Positions 42,315-50,440 of a stretch of 62,720 nt of DNA are shown here, one piece after another. Made by a program: the position numbers and the translations under genes. Where the stretch lies: contig JAFLSY010000014.1 of assembly GCA_022510745.1 (NCBI GenBank), forward strand, positions 1 to 62,720. The letters are read 5' to 3'. Source of the DNA: Lachnospiraceae bacterium. Lineage in GTDB: Bacteria > Bacillota > Clostridia > Lachnospirales > Lachnospiraceae. The notes below the pieces were generated by a model that was given only the letters and a program-made list of their open reading frames with translations, searched no databases and was not told the origin of the DNA. Every line of letters begins with the position of its first letter. The stretch's first letter is position 1.

Positions 42315-43445
42315 TTATATTCTTAAACGGAACTCTTGAATTTTTTCAATTATAATCTGGCATGGGTCATTGCCCCTCTGTTTATTAAGCAACATTTGCT
42401 CTACATCACTATCATTTAAAATTATTAACATTTTATTCTCATTTCGCCATATATCCTGTAAATGCTTTTCTGTACTTTCATCTATTCCGCATCTTGAAAA
42501 AATCAGTCCAAACAGACCAACTCCTTTTTCTTTCAAATAATGTGCAACCTGTAAAATATCATCTTTTACAATCCCTTTTGCTGAATTTTTTGCATCAACA
42601 ACAATAAAGTCTGCTCTATACCTTTGGCGTAAATATGGCCAATAACCACACTCTGCATAATTAGGCACAATAAAATCACGTCGATTTGCAAGATTAGCAT
42701 CTGAATTCTGCTCAGAAACAGGATCAAGAGGAGGACAAAAAAGAGAAGTTAAAACTTCACCAACCAATTTTTGATATACTTGCCAATTATCAAATCCCGG
42801 TTGGCACTGTTTAAGTCTGTAAATTAATTCATCATATTGATCTGATGCAGCACAGATTGGCAATACTGTATCTGGAACGTCCCACCGAAATGTTTCACTA
42901 TCCCAAAGCGTGAATCCAGCCTCACAGACAAGTCGGCGATACTCTTCAGCAAGAATCGTAGGAACAGCAAGGATAATATGTGCATTTGGTTGAAAACTCT
43001 GATACTTTTTCAACTGACTGATAGCAGATGTAATTCCATAGTTAGTAGCTACCGTCAAATTTTTTACTTCAATAATATATTGTTCTTCTTTTCCATGATT
43101 TTTTCGGGAAAACATGATGTCAAAATATGCTTTTTCTCCATTTGCCATCTCTTTTTTAACATCTGTTCTGACATTTTCAAAACGACTATCCTGTAGCAAA
43201 AATTGACGTATATATTGCTGAAATTCACTTTCCCTTAGAGGAGGACGATCTGCAATAGCTACGTTACATCCCTTGCAAAGCAATCTTAAATTATCTATAT
43301 GATCCGAACCACCATATTTTTGGGGGAAAATATGATCAATAACACAATCTTTTCTATTCAATGTTTTTCCGCAATGTGCACATTTACCATCACTTTTATT
43401 CCAAAGTTCTTCTAACAACTTTTTCTTTTCTGTATAACTCACCAT
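42315..43445 (-). CDS. HNH endonuclease fused to two restriction-type nuclease domains
   Basis: A 376-residue protein. The N-terminal HNH has zinc-binding CAHC (22-25) and CKGC (57-60) with the DHIFPQKYGG catalytic segment (37-46). A second module shows AYFDIMFSR (Asp109) and YIIEVKNL (Glu126, Lys128), and a third shows RADFIVVDAKNS (Asp279, Asp284, Lys286). The latter two look like PD-(D/E)XK folds, so three nuclease-like domains sit in one chain. AGGAGG lies ten bases before the start. Lies in the integrase-less segment with other nuclease genes; likely a restriction or phage defence enzyme. Confidence 0.78.
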   Translation of the reverse strand: MVSYTEKKKLLEELWNKSDGKCAHCGKTLNRKDCVIDHIFPQKYGGSDHIDNLRLLCKGCNVAIADRPPLRESEFQQYIRQFLLQDSRFENVRTDVKKEMANGEKAYFDIMFSRKNHGKEEQYIIEVKNLTVATNYGITSAISQLKKYQSFQPNAHIILAVPTILAEEYRRLVCEAGFTLWDSETFRWDVPDTVLPICAASDQYDELIYRLKQCQPGFDNWQVYQKLVGEVLTSLFCPPLDPVSEQNSDANLANRRDFIVPNYAECGYWPYLRQRYRADFIVVDAKNSAKGIVKDDILQVAHYLKEKGVGLFGLIFSRCGIDESTEKHLQDIWRNENKMLIILNDSDVEQMLLNKQRGNDPCQIIIEKIQEFRLRI

Positions 43446-43481
43446 CTCTCAGCAACCTCCTCAAGTGCTCCAACCGCAACA

Positions 43482-43825
43482 TCATAAGAAATCCGCTTCT
43501 ACACCTTCCATCCTAACAACTCTATAATCCATACTTTGACCTCATATCAGAAATCACTTCATTAGCATCGCGGTACTTCCCCCTGATCTCTGGATGCCGT
43601 TAGCTTTGCAAGCATCTCTCCTCCTGTCATAGGTGCATACGGATTAGCCTCTGCAGTGTATCTTTTTATTTCAAAAGAAAATCCACTCACTGCCACCGCC
43701 TGCGTCAAAAACATTCTTATGGCAGTTGTTGTATCAGTTCCCAAATCTCTAAACAAAGAATCTGATTTTGTTTTTAAATCATCATCTACTCTTACTTGAA
43801 TTGTACTAAAGGTTGATTTCCCCTT
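43482..43825 (-). pseudogene. RelB/DinJ-type antitoxin and truncated toxin, decayed
   Basis: Translation from about 43825 reads IQVRVDDDLKTKSDSLFRDLG and continues as a RelB/DinJ-like antitoxin, but no ATG, GTG or TTG starts it; an in-frame TAA lies just upstream. At a run of five C (43579-43583) the frame shifts: the normal end YRDANEVISDMRSKYGL is in another frame, stopping at 43522. A toxin start overlapping it (ATG at 43532, MDYRVVRMEGVEADFL) ends after 16 codons at 43482. Both partners are non-functional as written. Confidence 0.8.
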
Positions 43826-43916
43826 AATTTATGTAGCCTGTTACACGCAGAAATTACTTAAACTATATATTATATTCTTCCTCCTGAAAATAGCATTCTA
43901 CAATGCAACATTATTT

Positions 43917-44756
43917 TCATAAGCTTTCATTATTACCGCAATATAAAGGGCTCTTATCATCATGTGCTTTTAACCAATTCTCATAACCTATAATCTCTGG
44001 TCCTGCCATATTTATTGCAAATTCTATGCCCCAGAGCGCTATTACAAAATATATTTCAGTCATTATATATTCTGCAGTTAATTCAAATTTTTCCTCTACA
44101 GGAATTAAAAGAAAATCACTCTCATGAATCATTTGCCCATGAAGCCCATCTGAGTACTCCCAAATTTTATTATAATCATAAATTCTCCGTATACTGCATG
44201 GCCAATTTTTAATCCTTCCTAATCTTGCATGATTTCTAAGCATATCAAATTGGGAACCATTTATTAAATCTTCTAAACTGTTTTCGATGTCTTTCAATTT
44301 GTCTGCCAATGCTTCTAAAGCCATTTTGGCTAAAAATCTTGAGGTTATAGAATTATTTGGAGGAAGCATTTCATTTGTAAACGCAGGCACGATAATTGTC
44401 GTTTCTCCAGAAGTTTTAAGAATTTTATCCATAGTTTCTGTTGGAACTTCAGCTTCATTAACTACTTTATCATGACTTAATTTCCGTTTTAATTTGATAG
44501 GGTAATTTCCATTAAGCAATCCATCTATTACCGGCATTTTATTCTTCTTGTTTGGTATAGCTTCTTGAAAACGTAATAATCGCAGTTCTGGCAATTCTAA
44601 AAATGGTTTTTCGACTTCACGTGCGAAATAATTGTTACACTTATCACATACATATCCTAATGGTAAAATAAATGTAGTATTTCCCAACGATTCCGGAACA
44701 ATATGTTCAACACTTTTTGTATCTGCGCTGCTTTGTTTACAAAATAAACATTTCAT
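43917..44756 (-). CDS. HNH-type endonuclease-like protein
   Basis: A 279-residue protein with an N-terminal HNH_5-like zinc site: CLFCKQSS, EHIVPESLGN and CDKCNNYF. The remaining ~225 residues are helical and unassigned, with a hydrophobic C-terminal helix (YFVIALWGIEFAINMAG). GAGGT lies five bases before ATG. Such HNH proteins are common in defence islands, where the C-terminal part probably senses or binds a partner. It is the last gene before the right attachment repeat. Confidence 0.78.
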   Translation of the reverse strand: MKCLFCKQSSADTKSVEHIVPESLGNTTFILPLGYVCDKCNNYFAREVEKPFLELPELRLLRFQEAIPNKKNKMPVIDGLLNGNYPIKLKRKLSHDKVVNEAEVPTETMDKILKTSGETTIIVPAFTNEMLPPNNSITSRFLAKMALEALADKLKDIENSLEDLINGSQFDMLRNHARLGRIKNWPCSIRRIYDYNKIWEYSDGLHGQMIHESDFLLIPVEEKFELTAEYIMTEIYFVIALWGIEFAINMAGPEIIGYENWLKAHDDKSPLYCGNNESL

Positions 44757-44844
44757 TTTTTACCTCTGTCTTGTTGTTCAATAAAAATAGACATTTTATC
44801 GTATTATAGTCCAACGTATCCATTTGATTTTATCTCCGTCATAT

Positions 44845-44994
44845 CAAAGCTCCTTCAAAAATGGTGTAGTAGTGGTGTAGCAAGCGCCATATCCCACCTC
44901 GAAATCATTGATTTTACGGGCTTTCCCGGGACTTTTCAAGATACTGCCGTGGCAGACGAATAATATTTTTATCATATCTCTTATATCCCTTCAT
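44845..44994. repeat. Direct repeat 2: right attachment site (attR) with original PTP gene start
   Basis: The second copy of the about 150-base repeat at 39889-40037, with the core tgccgtggca at 44945-44954. On the minus strand it gives ATG (about 44976) and MIKILFVCHG, then runs into element sequence. Only about 30 bases separate this ATG from the diguanylate cyclase stop at 45008, so cyclase and phosphatase were adjacent before integration. Confidence 0.85.
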
Positions 44995-45007
44995 AAATCT
45001 CCGTAAT

Positions 45008-46696
45008 TTACTGAATCCTTTGCTCAGTCGTCTGCACTCCTTTCAGCTTTTTGATACGCTTACATTCGTACATTCTCTGATCGGCAAGCCGGACTGACTT
45101 TTCCATGTGGCCGTCGGATACTGTGAACATTGCCATTCCGTAAGCGATATCCAGCTTTACAGGAGGATTTACTTTGGCGTTGAATTCTTCCGTCAGCCTT
45201 TCCATCAGCTTGATTGCACCGTGCGCAGTCTCCTCAACATCGGACCCCGCGATAATTGCAATAAACTCATCTCCGCCTACTCGGTAGCAATCGCCCCGGT
45301 CATGAATGCTGTCGCGGATTATTCCTGCTGCAGCACTGATGTGCCTGTCGCCCTCGGCGTGGCCATAAATGTCGTTGACCACTTTGAGGTCGTTGATGTC
45401 ATATTGAATGATCATATATTTTGCATCGGGGTCTTCCCGCAAGGAGGGCTCTACTTTGTTAAAGGCGAGTCTGTTTTTCATACCGGTAAGTCCGTCCGTA
45501 TAGGCAAGACGCTCCAATGCCTGGCTGTTTGCAATTTGCATACGATGATTTTCCTGTATCAGGTACAGTCCGATCAGCATAAGGAACATCAGACTTCCCA
45601 TACGTGCATAAAGACTTGTGGACTGCAGCACATTTGAGGAGATGCGGAATATTAACAGGTCAATGATTGCGCCGAGTGCCACCAAGCATATCCCCACAAG
45701 AAATATACGCAGAAATCTTTTCTCGATCTGTTTGTGCATGACGGCAGAAATAACAAAATATGCCGCCATGATCAAGGCGATAACAATAACGGCCTGCGAG
45801 ATCTTAACAAGCTCAAAATAATCCGAAATTCCTGTGACTGTGAGCGATATATTAAGGATAAAATTGATGCAGATTACAGTGAATAAAATAGGCAGCAGCG
45901 GCGATTTGTGTTTATTGGTCGCATTTGCAATAAACACTACTATAAAGTACGGCAGGAAAATCAAGGTTATGTAATTCAGCAGTCGAACTATTGCCGGACT
46001 CTGGGTGAGAATCTGAAGTATCAGAGTGTCGTTTACTGACCATATTGCCACAAGGACTGCAAAAATTCCAAGTGTAAAAACCTCCATGAGCTGACCGTCG
46101 TTCTTGCTGCGAAGATGGGATGCGTCGGTAATGATTATGATCACGCCCAGTATCAACATCAGCAGGCATATACAAAAGCCCGAAATGCCCTCAACAAACA
46201 GGTCGCACATAAACATACCCGGATCCTCGATAGTCGCACCAAGGAGCGCCGGCGGTGCATCAGAAAAAATAGGAGTAAGCTCTAACGTCAAGACGCTTGC
46301 GTTTTCCGGAACAGGGATTGCGTGAATGTACATTCCGTATGACTTTCCCAGCAGACCATGCTGTTCGGGCCGATACGAATAAATAATCTCGCCGTCGGCA
46401 AGCACCTCAAAGAAAGTGTCAACGCTCTTTGTGCAAAATCTCATATTATTCAGATCCAGCTCCTCTATAGAGCGATGCAGAGTGATTTGCCCAATGGGGA
46501 GGTCGCTGAGTGAATATATATTCCCACCATCGGAGTTCCACCCATCATTCACGCCGGTGACATTGTCATCGTAGCCACGGTAAAAAGAATCCTTCGCACA
46601 TATTACAATGACAAGGCATACCGATATGGCAACAATAACCATAAGACTTGCGAGCCAGCGTCTGCTGGAAGTTAAAAAAAGGAGTTTATCTCTCAT
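45008..46696 (-). CDS. Membrane-bound diguanylate cyclase (GGDEF)
   Basis: A 562-residue signalling enzyme making cyclic di-GMP. A first membrane segment (about 15-35) precedes an extracytoplasmic domain (about 40-180), then seven hydrophobic segments (about 185-385) as in 7TM-DISM sensors, and a GGDEF domain from about 400 (YTDGLTGMKNR) with the intact active site VGGDEFIAI. No EAL domain. GGAG lies upstream of the start. It was originally the upstream neighbour of the PTP gene; the element now separates them. Confidence 0.92.
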   Translation of the reverse strand: MRDKLLFLTSSRRWLASLMVIVAISVCLVIVICAKDSFYRGYDDNVTGVNDGWNSDGGNIYSLSDLPIGQITLHRSIEELDLNNMRFCTKSVDTFFEVLADGEIIYSYRPEQHGLLGKSYGMYIHAIPVPENASVLTLELTPIFSDAPPALLGATIEDPGMFMCDLFVEGISGFCICLLMLILGVIIIITDASHLRSKNDGQLMEVFTLGIFAVLVAIWSVNDTLILQILTQSPAIVRLLNYITLIFLPYFIVVFIANATNKHKSPLLPILFTVICINFILNISLTVTGISDYFELVKISQAVIVIALIMAAYFVISAVMHKQIEKRFLRIFLVGICLVALGAIIDLLIFRISSNVLQSTSLYARMGSLMFLMLIGLYLIQENHRMQIANSQALERLAYTDGLTGMKNRLAFNKVEPSLREDPDAKYMIIQYDINDLKVVNDIYGHAEGDRHISAAAGIIRDSIHDRGDCYRVGGDEFIAIIAGSDVEETAHGAIKLMERLTEEFNAKVNPPVKLDIAYGMAMFTVSDGHMEKSVRLADQRMYECKRIKKLKGVQTTEQRIQ

Positions 46697-46798
46697 ATCA
46701 TTATATCTCCGTGTATGTGCTCAGTTGTATATAGCGCTATTATATTACGCAGGCGTGATATTATCAAGGGTCACCTATGTTTATGTACTGAAGACCGC

Positions 46799-48241
46799 TC
46801 AGTGCTTTCTGGCCGTCCGAAGAATACAGTCCACCACTGCCTCAGCACGCACTGGCATATTCTGAGGCTGGACAGGTATCTCCGATTCATCGGCACCGGT
46901 ATGAAAGACCTCCAGGGCATATTTTGCCAGCAGCCCTGACACCCTCCCCCTCTCTACGGAATCCTCAGTGCCTAAGACGACAACTACCAGATCATGTTCC
47001 ATGTTACCGTCGTCCGCCGTCAGGGATGTGACCAGACAAGCTCCCGCTTTATTAGTGGTCCCCGTCTTCAGACCGGTAACTCCGGGCATATTATATAAAA
47101 GCGGGTTCGTACTGTTCACTACAATTCCGAGAGACTCCAGAGAAGCGCTTTTTAGGGAGGTGATATCCGTGATCTGAGGATAAACCCTCAAAAGATATGA
47201 TACCAACCGAAACATATCCTCTGCACTCATACGGTTCTGGAGTTTTGCGGGAACAGTATCTTTTGTATAGACGGGCAGACCGTTGCTGTTGAAAAAAACT
47301 GCCTGGGAAAGCCCCAGTTCATTCGCTTTCTGATTCATCATCTGCACAAAGACTCCCTCCGAACCGGCGACTGCCTCTGCCAGACACAGCGTGCATTCGT
47401 TGCTGGAAGCCAGAAGGGAGCCGTACAGAAGGTCCTGCAGCACAACCTCTTCTCCTGCCTCCAAGGCGATCACTCCATCGTCCGAAATCGACAGAGCGTA
47501 AGCGGCATCGGAGACGACGACCTGATCCTCCAGCGTAATCTGCCCTGCAGATAAGGCATCCATGACCAGAAGGTAAGTCATAAGCTTAGAGATGCTGGCT
47601 ATGGGATAAGCGGTATCAGCCTGATATTTATAGTATATTTCCCCGGTGGTAGCATCTCCTGCCAGCACACTGTTGACCCCATAAAAATAGCCTGCCTGCA
47701 CCAAGGAAGCAGGGGAAACAGAGAATGGTTCCTGCGTGTGTATCTGCAGGAGGCCGTCGTCAGAGACAGTAACGTCCATGTCCAGTATCATAGCCAGATC
47801 CGCTGCCATCATGAAGCAGTCATAATAACCGGATGGCATCATCACAATCAACGTATAATAAAATCTATTTTGTCCGTTTACCTTGAATTCGTTTCTTCGT
47901 AAGGATATATTGGGGTTCTCGGAACTATCCCATGAATCATTTTCCCCTCCCACAGGCTCATATGCCATTCCGGGATCCAGGGCAATGGAATTTTTTGTGA
48001 TTGCCAAGGAAAATGCCTTATTTGTGTCTTTCAGAACCATCGCCATGTCCCGCAGGGAGAAATAGGTATTATTATTATACTCATAATCCAGCGTTTTTAC
48101 AGTGTACGCTGTCCCGGCATCCGCCTGTACCTGATAGGTCCCGGGAACCTCATAGCTTGCAGCGGCTCTGACGGGCAGAATCCAGAACACCAGCGTCACC
48201 GATAGTAGAAATGTCGTTATTTTCTTCAGAATCAATCTCAT
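46799..48241 (-). CDS. D-alanyl-D-alanine carboxypeptidase (penicillin-binding, S11)
   Basis: A 480-residue exported enzyme trimming peptidoglycan stem peptides. A signal peptide occupies about 1-28 (KKITTFLLSVTLVFWILPVRAAA, quoted in part as KKITTFLLSVTLVFW). An N-terminal region (about 30-170) resembles the copper-amine-oxidase-like cell-wall domain (YFSLRDMAMVL). The peptidase domain has SISK (Ser216, Lys219), SSNECT and KTGTTNKAG. Start 48241 has GGAGGAG five bases upstream. It overlaps neither neighbour but follows the membrane-anchored protein gene by 17 bases, so they form an operon. Confidence 0.92.
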   Translation of the reverse strand: MRLILKKITTFLLSVTLVFWILPVRAAASYEVPGTYQVQADAGTAYTVKTLDYEYNNNTYFSLRDMAMVLKDTNKAFSLAITKNSIALDPGMAYEPVGGENDSWDSSENPNISLRRNEFKVNGQNRFYYTLIVMMPSGYYDCFMMAADLAMILDMDVTVSDDGLLQIHTQEPFSVSPASLVQAGYFYGVNSVLAGDATTGEIYYKYQADTAYPIASISKLMTYLLVMDALSAGQITLEDQVVVSDAAYALSISDDGVIALEAGEEVVLQDLLYGSLLASSNECTLCLAEAVAGSEGVFVQMMNQKANELGLSQAVFFNSNGLPVYTKDTVPAKLQNRMSAEDMFRLVSYLLRVYPQITDITSLKSASLESLGIVVNSTNPLLYNMPGVTGLKTGTTNKAGACLVTSLTADDGNMEHDLVVVVLGTEDSVERGRVSGLLAKYALEVFHTGADESEIPVQPQNMPVRAEAVVDCILRTARKH

Positions 48242-48258
48242 TGTGTCTCCTCCCCCAC

Positions 48259-48966
48259 TCATTTCTTCCGGAAAATGAGGATTTCAGTTTTCATCTGTCC
48301 CTGTCCGTCAGAATCCTCTTCTTCTGCCAGAACCAGACCGGAATTATCCCACACATAATTTTCCGTCTTTACGGTTCCGTTATCATACCGCCTCGTCAGA
48401 ATGCCTTCTGCAGCCTCATAGGTTCCGCTTCCCTCATACCGCGCCTGTAAATCTTCCAGAGAAGGCAGCAATGCAGGTCCGTAGGTCATTAAATAAGAGA
48501 CCGTTGACATCCCAAAGGTTTCGGTAACAAGCGCTTCTAAGTCATCCTTGTCCGTGTCCCCTGTATACCCTGCCATGCGCAGTCTCTCTGCCAAAAGCTC
48601 CCGGAATATCGCTGCAAATGCCTCATAGGCCGCCTGCTCACACATATTGTAGCTCTCAGGCAGGATACTGCAGTGAAAAGCTCCTTCAGAGCCCGTCGTC
48701 GCCTCTAAGTTCAGAACAACCTGAACTGTCAGCTTCTGCATCCCGGACTCCACATCCTGAAACGAGACAGAGACTCCCTCTATATCCTGCAGCCAGATGA
48801 AAGCTGTAGCAGCTGCCTGCTCCGTCAAGTTAAGCTCCGCGGTCCATTCTCCCGAAAGGCTCCTGCCGTCTGATTTGAAAAAATGCAAATAAATCAAAAA
48901 AGCGGTGGAAATGCTCAAGCTTAGGATCAATAGAAGTAATATCATGTTCTTTATGACTTTTCTCAT
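48259..48966 (-). CDS. Membrane-anchored hypothetical protein
   Basis: A 235-residue protein with an N-terminal membrane anchor (MILLLLILSLSISTAFLIY) and an extracytoplasmic domain. No family recognised. An open frame continues up to 49077, but that part covers the terminator of the preceding gene, so a later start is preferred; 48966 (MRKVIKN) has GAGGG eleven bases upstream. It lies just ahead of the D-Ala-D-Ala carboxypeptidase gene on the same strand, suggesting a cell-envelope role. Confidence 0.65.
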   Translation of the reverse strand: MRKVIKNMILLLLILSLSISTAFLIYLHFFKSDGRSLSGEWTAELNLTEQAAATAFIWLQDIEGVSVSFQDVESGMQKLTVQVVLNLEATTGSEGAFHCSILPESYNMCEQAAYEAFAAIFRELLAERLRMAGYTGDTDKDDLEALVTETFGMSTVSYLMTYGPALLPSLEDLQARYEGSGTYEAAEGILTRRYDNGTVKTENYVWDNSGLVLAEEEDSDGQGQMKTEILIFRKK

Positions 48967-49036
48967 AATATCAATATCCCTCATATCCGAATCACGAAAA
49001 CGCTGGAGGTTATCGCAAAACTCTTCAATAAAATTT

Positions 49037-49072
49037 AAGGGATATTCCATAGTTAAAAATGGAATATCCCTT
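49037..49072 (-). terminator. Terminator of the FliD-like gene
   Basis: aagggatattccat (49037-49050) and atggaatatccctt (49059-49072) are perfect 14-bp arms. On the minus strand the stem is followed by an A/T-rich stretch with four T. It lies about 30 bases after the stop codon at 49103. Confidence 0.8.
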
Positions 49073-49102
49073 TGCATTTTGCTTATACAAGTTTAGGAAA
49101 TA

Positions 49103-50308
49103 CTACATGGTTATATCATAACGGGAGTTTTCCTGCGCATTATACGTTCCGTTTGCTGTATATCCACTGGCTGCATTGGCTTGTGTCGTCAAATAATAAT
49201 TTACAAGCGATACATGCGTGGCAATAGAAGAACCATATTCATTAAAGAATTTCTGTAACTGGGACATATCTGCTTTCTTAAATGTGTCCTCGTCGATCGA
49301 CAGCTTGCCCGTTTTATCCACGCTGATGCCAAACTTCTCAAGCGCATCCTTGTTCTGCGCCGTCTTTTCCAAAATACTTGCCATATTCGCCGTCACACCC
49401 GAATTAAGGCTGGACTTAGCGGAATCAAGCATACTGTTATAATTGCCCACAAAACTTTTGAACGTAGCAAAAAGTTTGTCAATATCGTACTTCTCCGTAC
49501 CGTCCTCACCTTTTACTTTCTCAAACAGTGAACCGGATAGAAGCTTCTGGATATCTGTCTTAAGGCCAGCTGCACCAGCATAGGTCGCTTCGTCCTCTTT
49601 CGCCGTGTCTTTCTCTGTACTGCTTACCGAACCGGCAGCACTTGCGAAGCCAAGACGGGACTTCACCGTAGAGCCATAACTTGTGACATCATCTTTTGAA
49701 AACAACTCCTGTACCTTGGAAATATCTGTCCCCTTTAACTTGCTCTCATCCAACTGCAGGGTTCCGTCTCCATTGATCGTAATGCCGATTTCCGCAAGCT
49801 TTTCAGCATTTGCTTTTGAGCTGTTCATCATGCTTGCTACATGTGCAGTTTGTCTTTCCAGCGTGGAATTCTTTGCCGCACTGACAACTTCATTATACTG
49901 GGATACATAATCTTTGATTGCAGCAGCCACTTTATCCGCCGCACTTGTTCCGTCTTTTGAGGCTGTATACGTACTGTCGTTCTGCAGCTTCGTAACAGAA
50001 GTCATCAAACCGGAAATACCCGTTGTCAGTTTGGAATTTGCCTCCTGCGCTTCCTTGGAAACTTTCGGATTTTTCTTCTCATCCAAAATCTTATCGATGA
50101 CATTGTTCGTGCTGGCTTTACTTCCGGATGCCGTTATGCTTGAGCTGCCTGCAGTGCCATAATAGCTTTTCATCAGCCTGCCGTAGCTTCCGTTCTTTAT
50201 TGCTGCATAGTCGGAAAGGAAGTTCAGATTGCCGGAATCGCCGCCGGGAAGTCCCTGAAACAAATAAGAATAATCCGAGTTTGAACCTACATTAATACCA
50301 ATGCCCAT
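49103..50308 (-). CDS. FliD-like (flagellar hook-associated 2-like) repeat protein
   Basis: A 401-residue protein rich in Ser, Ala, Lys and Thr with almost no Cys, as in exported filament proteins. Two similar blocks occur: about 100-215 (YVSQYNEVVSAAKNSTLE, then KLAEIGITINGDGTLQLDESKLK) and about 250-365 (FVGNYNSMLDSAKSSLN, then ALEKFGISVDKTGKLSIDE), each resembling the C-terminal region of FliD. AAAGGAG lies seven bases before the start and a terminator follows. No other flagellar gene is in the window. No ordinary signal peptide is seen, so export could use the flagellar route or it could be cytoplasmic. Confidence 0.65.
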   Translation of the reverse strand: MGIGINVGSNSDYSYLFQGLPGGDSGNLNFLSDYAAIKNGSYGRLMKSYYGTAGSSSITASGSKASTNNVIDKILDEKKNPKVSKEAQEANSKLTTGISGLMTSVTKLQNDSTYTASKDGTSAADKVAAAIKDYVSQYNEVVSAAKNSTLERQTAHVASMMNSSKANAEKLAEIGITINGDGTLQLDESKLKGTDISKVQELFSKDDVTSYGSTVKSRLGFASAAGSVSSTEKDTAKEDEATYAGAAGLKTDIQKLLSGSLFEKVKGEDGTEKYDIDKLFATFKSFVGNYNSMLDSAKSSLNSGVTANMASILEKTAQNKDALEKFGISVDKTGKLSIDEDTFKKADMSQLQKFFNEYGSSIATHVSLVNYYLTTQANAASGYTANGTYNAQENSRYDITM

Positions 50309-50440
50309 ATTATCACTCCTTTGATTTAAGTGTGCTGTTGCCGATACCCATAGACATCCATGTCTCTGTTTTTATTATATCGACCTAAAAACCTTTATAG
50401 TTAAGATAAGTATATCAACTTATTTGGGAAAATGCAAGAT

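Larger units (their letters stand above)
39997..44944. mobile_element. Integrase-less accreted element (CIME-like), about 5 kb
   Basis: Flanked by attachment cores at 39987 and 44945 inside direct repeats, but with no recombinase, replication or mobilisation gene. It carries an ATPase-nuclease gene, an HNH plus nuclease-domain gene, a decayed toxin-antitoxin pair and an HNH protein gene. This fits a cis-mobilisable element that depends on the recombinase of a neighbouring element; the integrase at 28172 is the obvious candidate. Confidence 0.65.

Noticed and set aside
48967..49077. N-terminal extension of the 48259 gene up to ATG 49077
   Set aside because: The extension overlaps a perfect terminator hairpin of the upstream gene and has no ribosome binding site.
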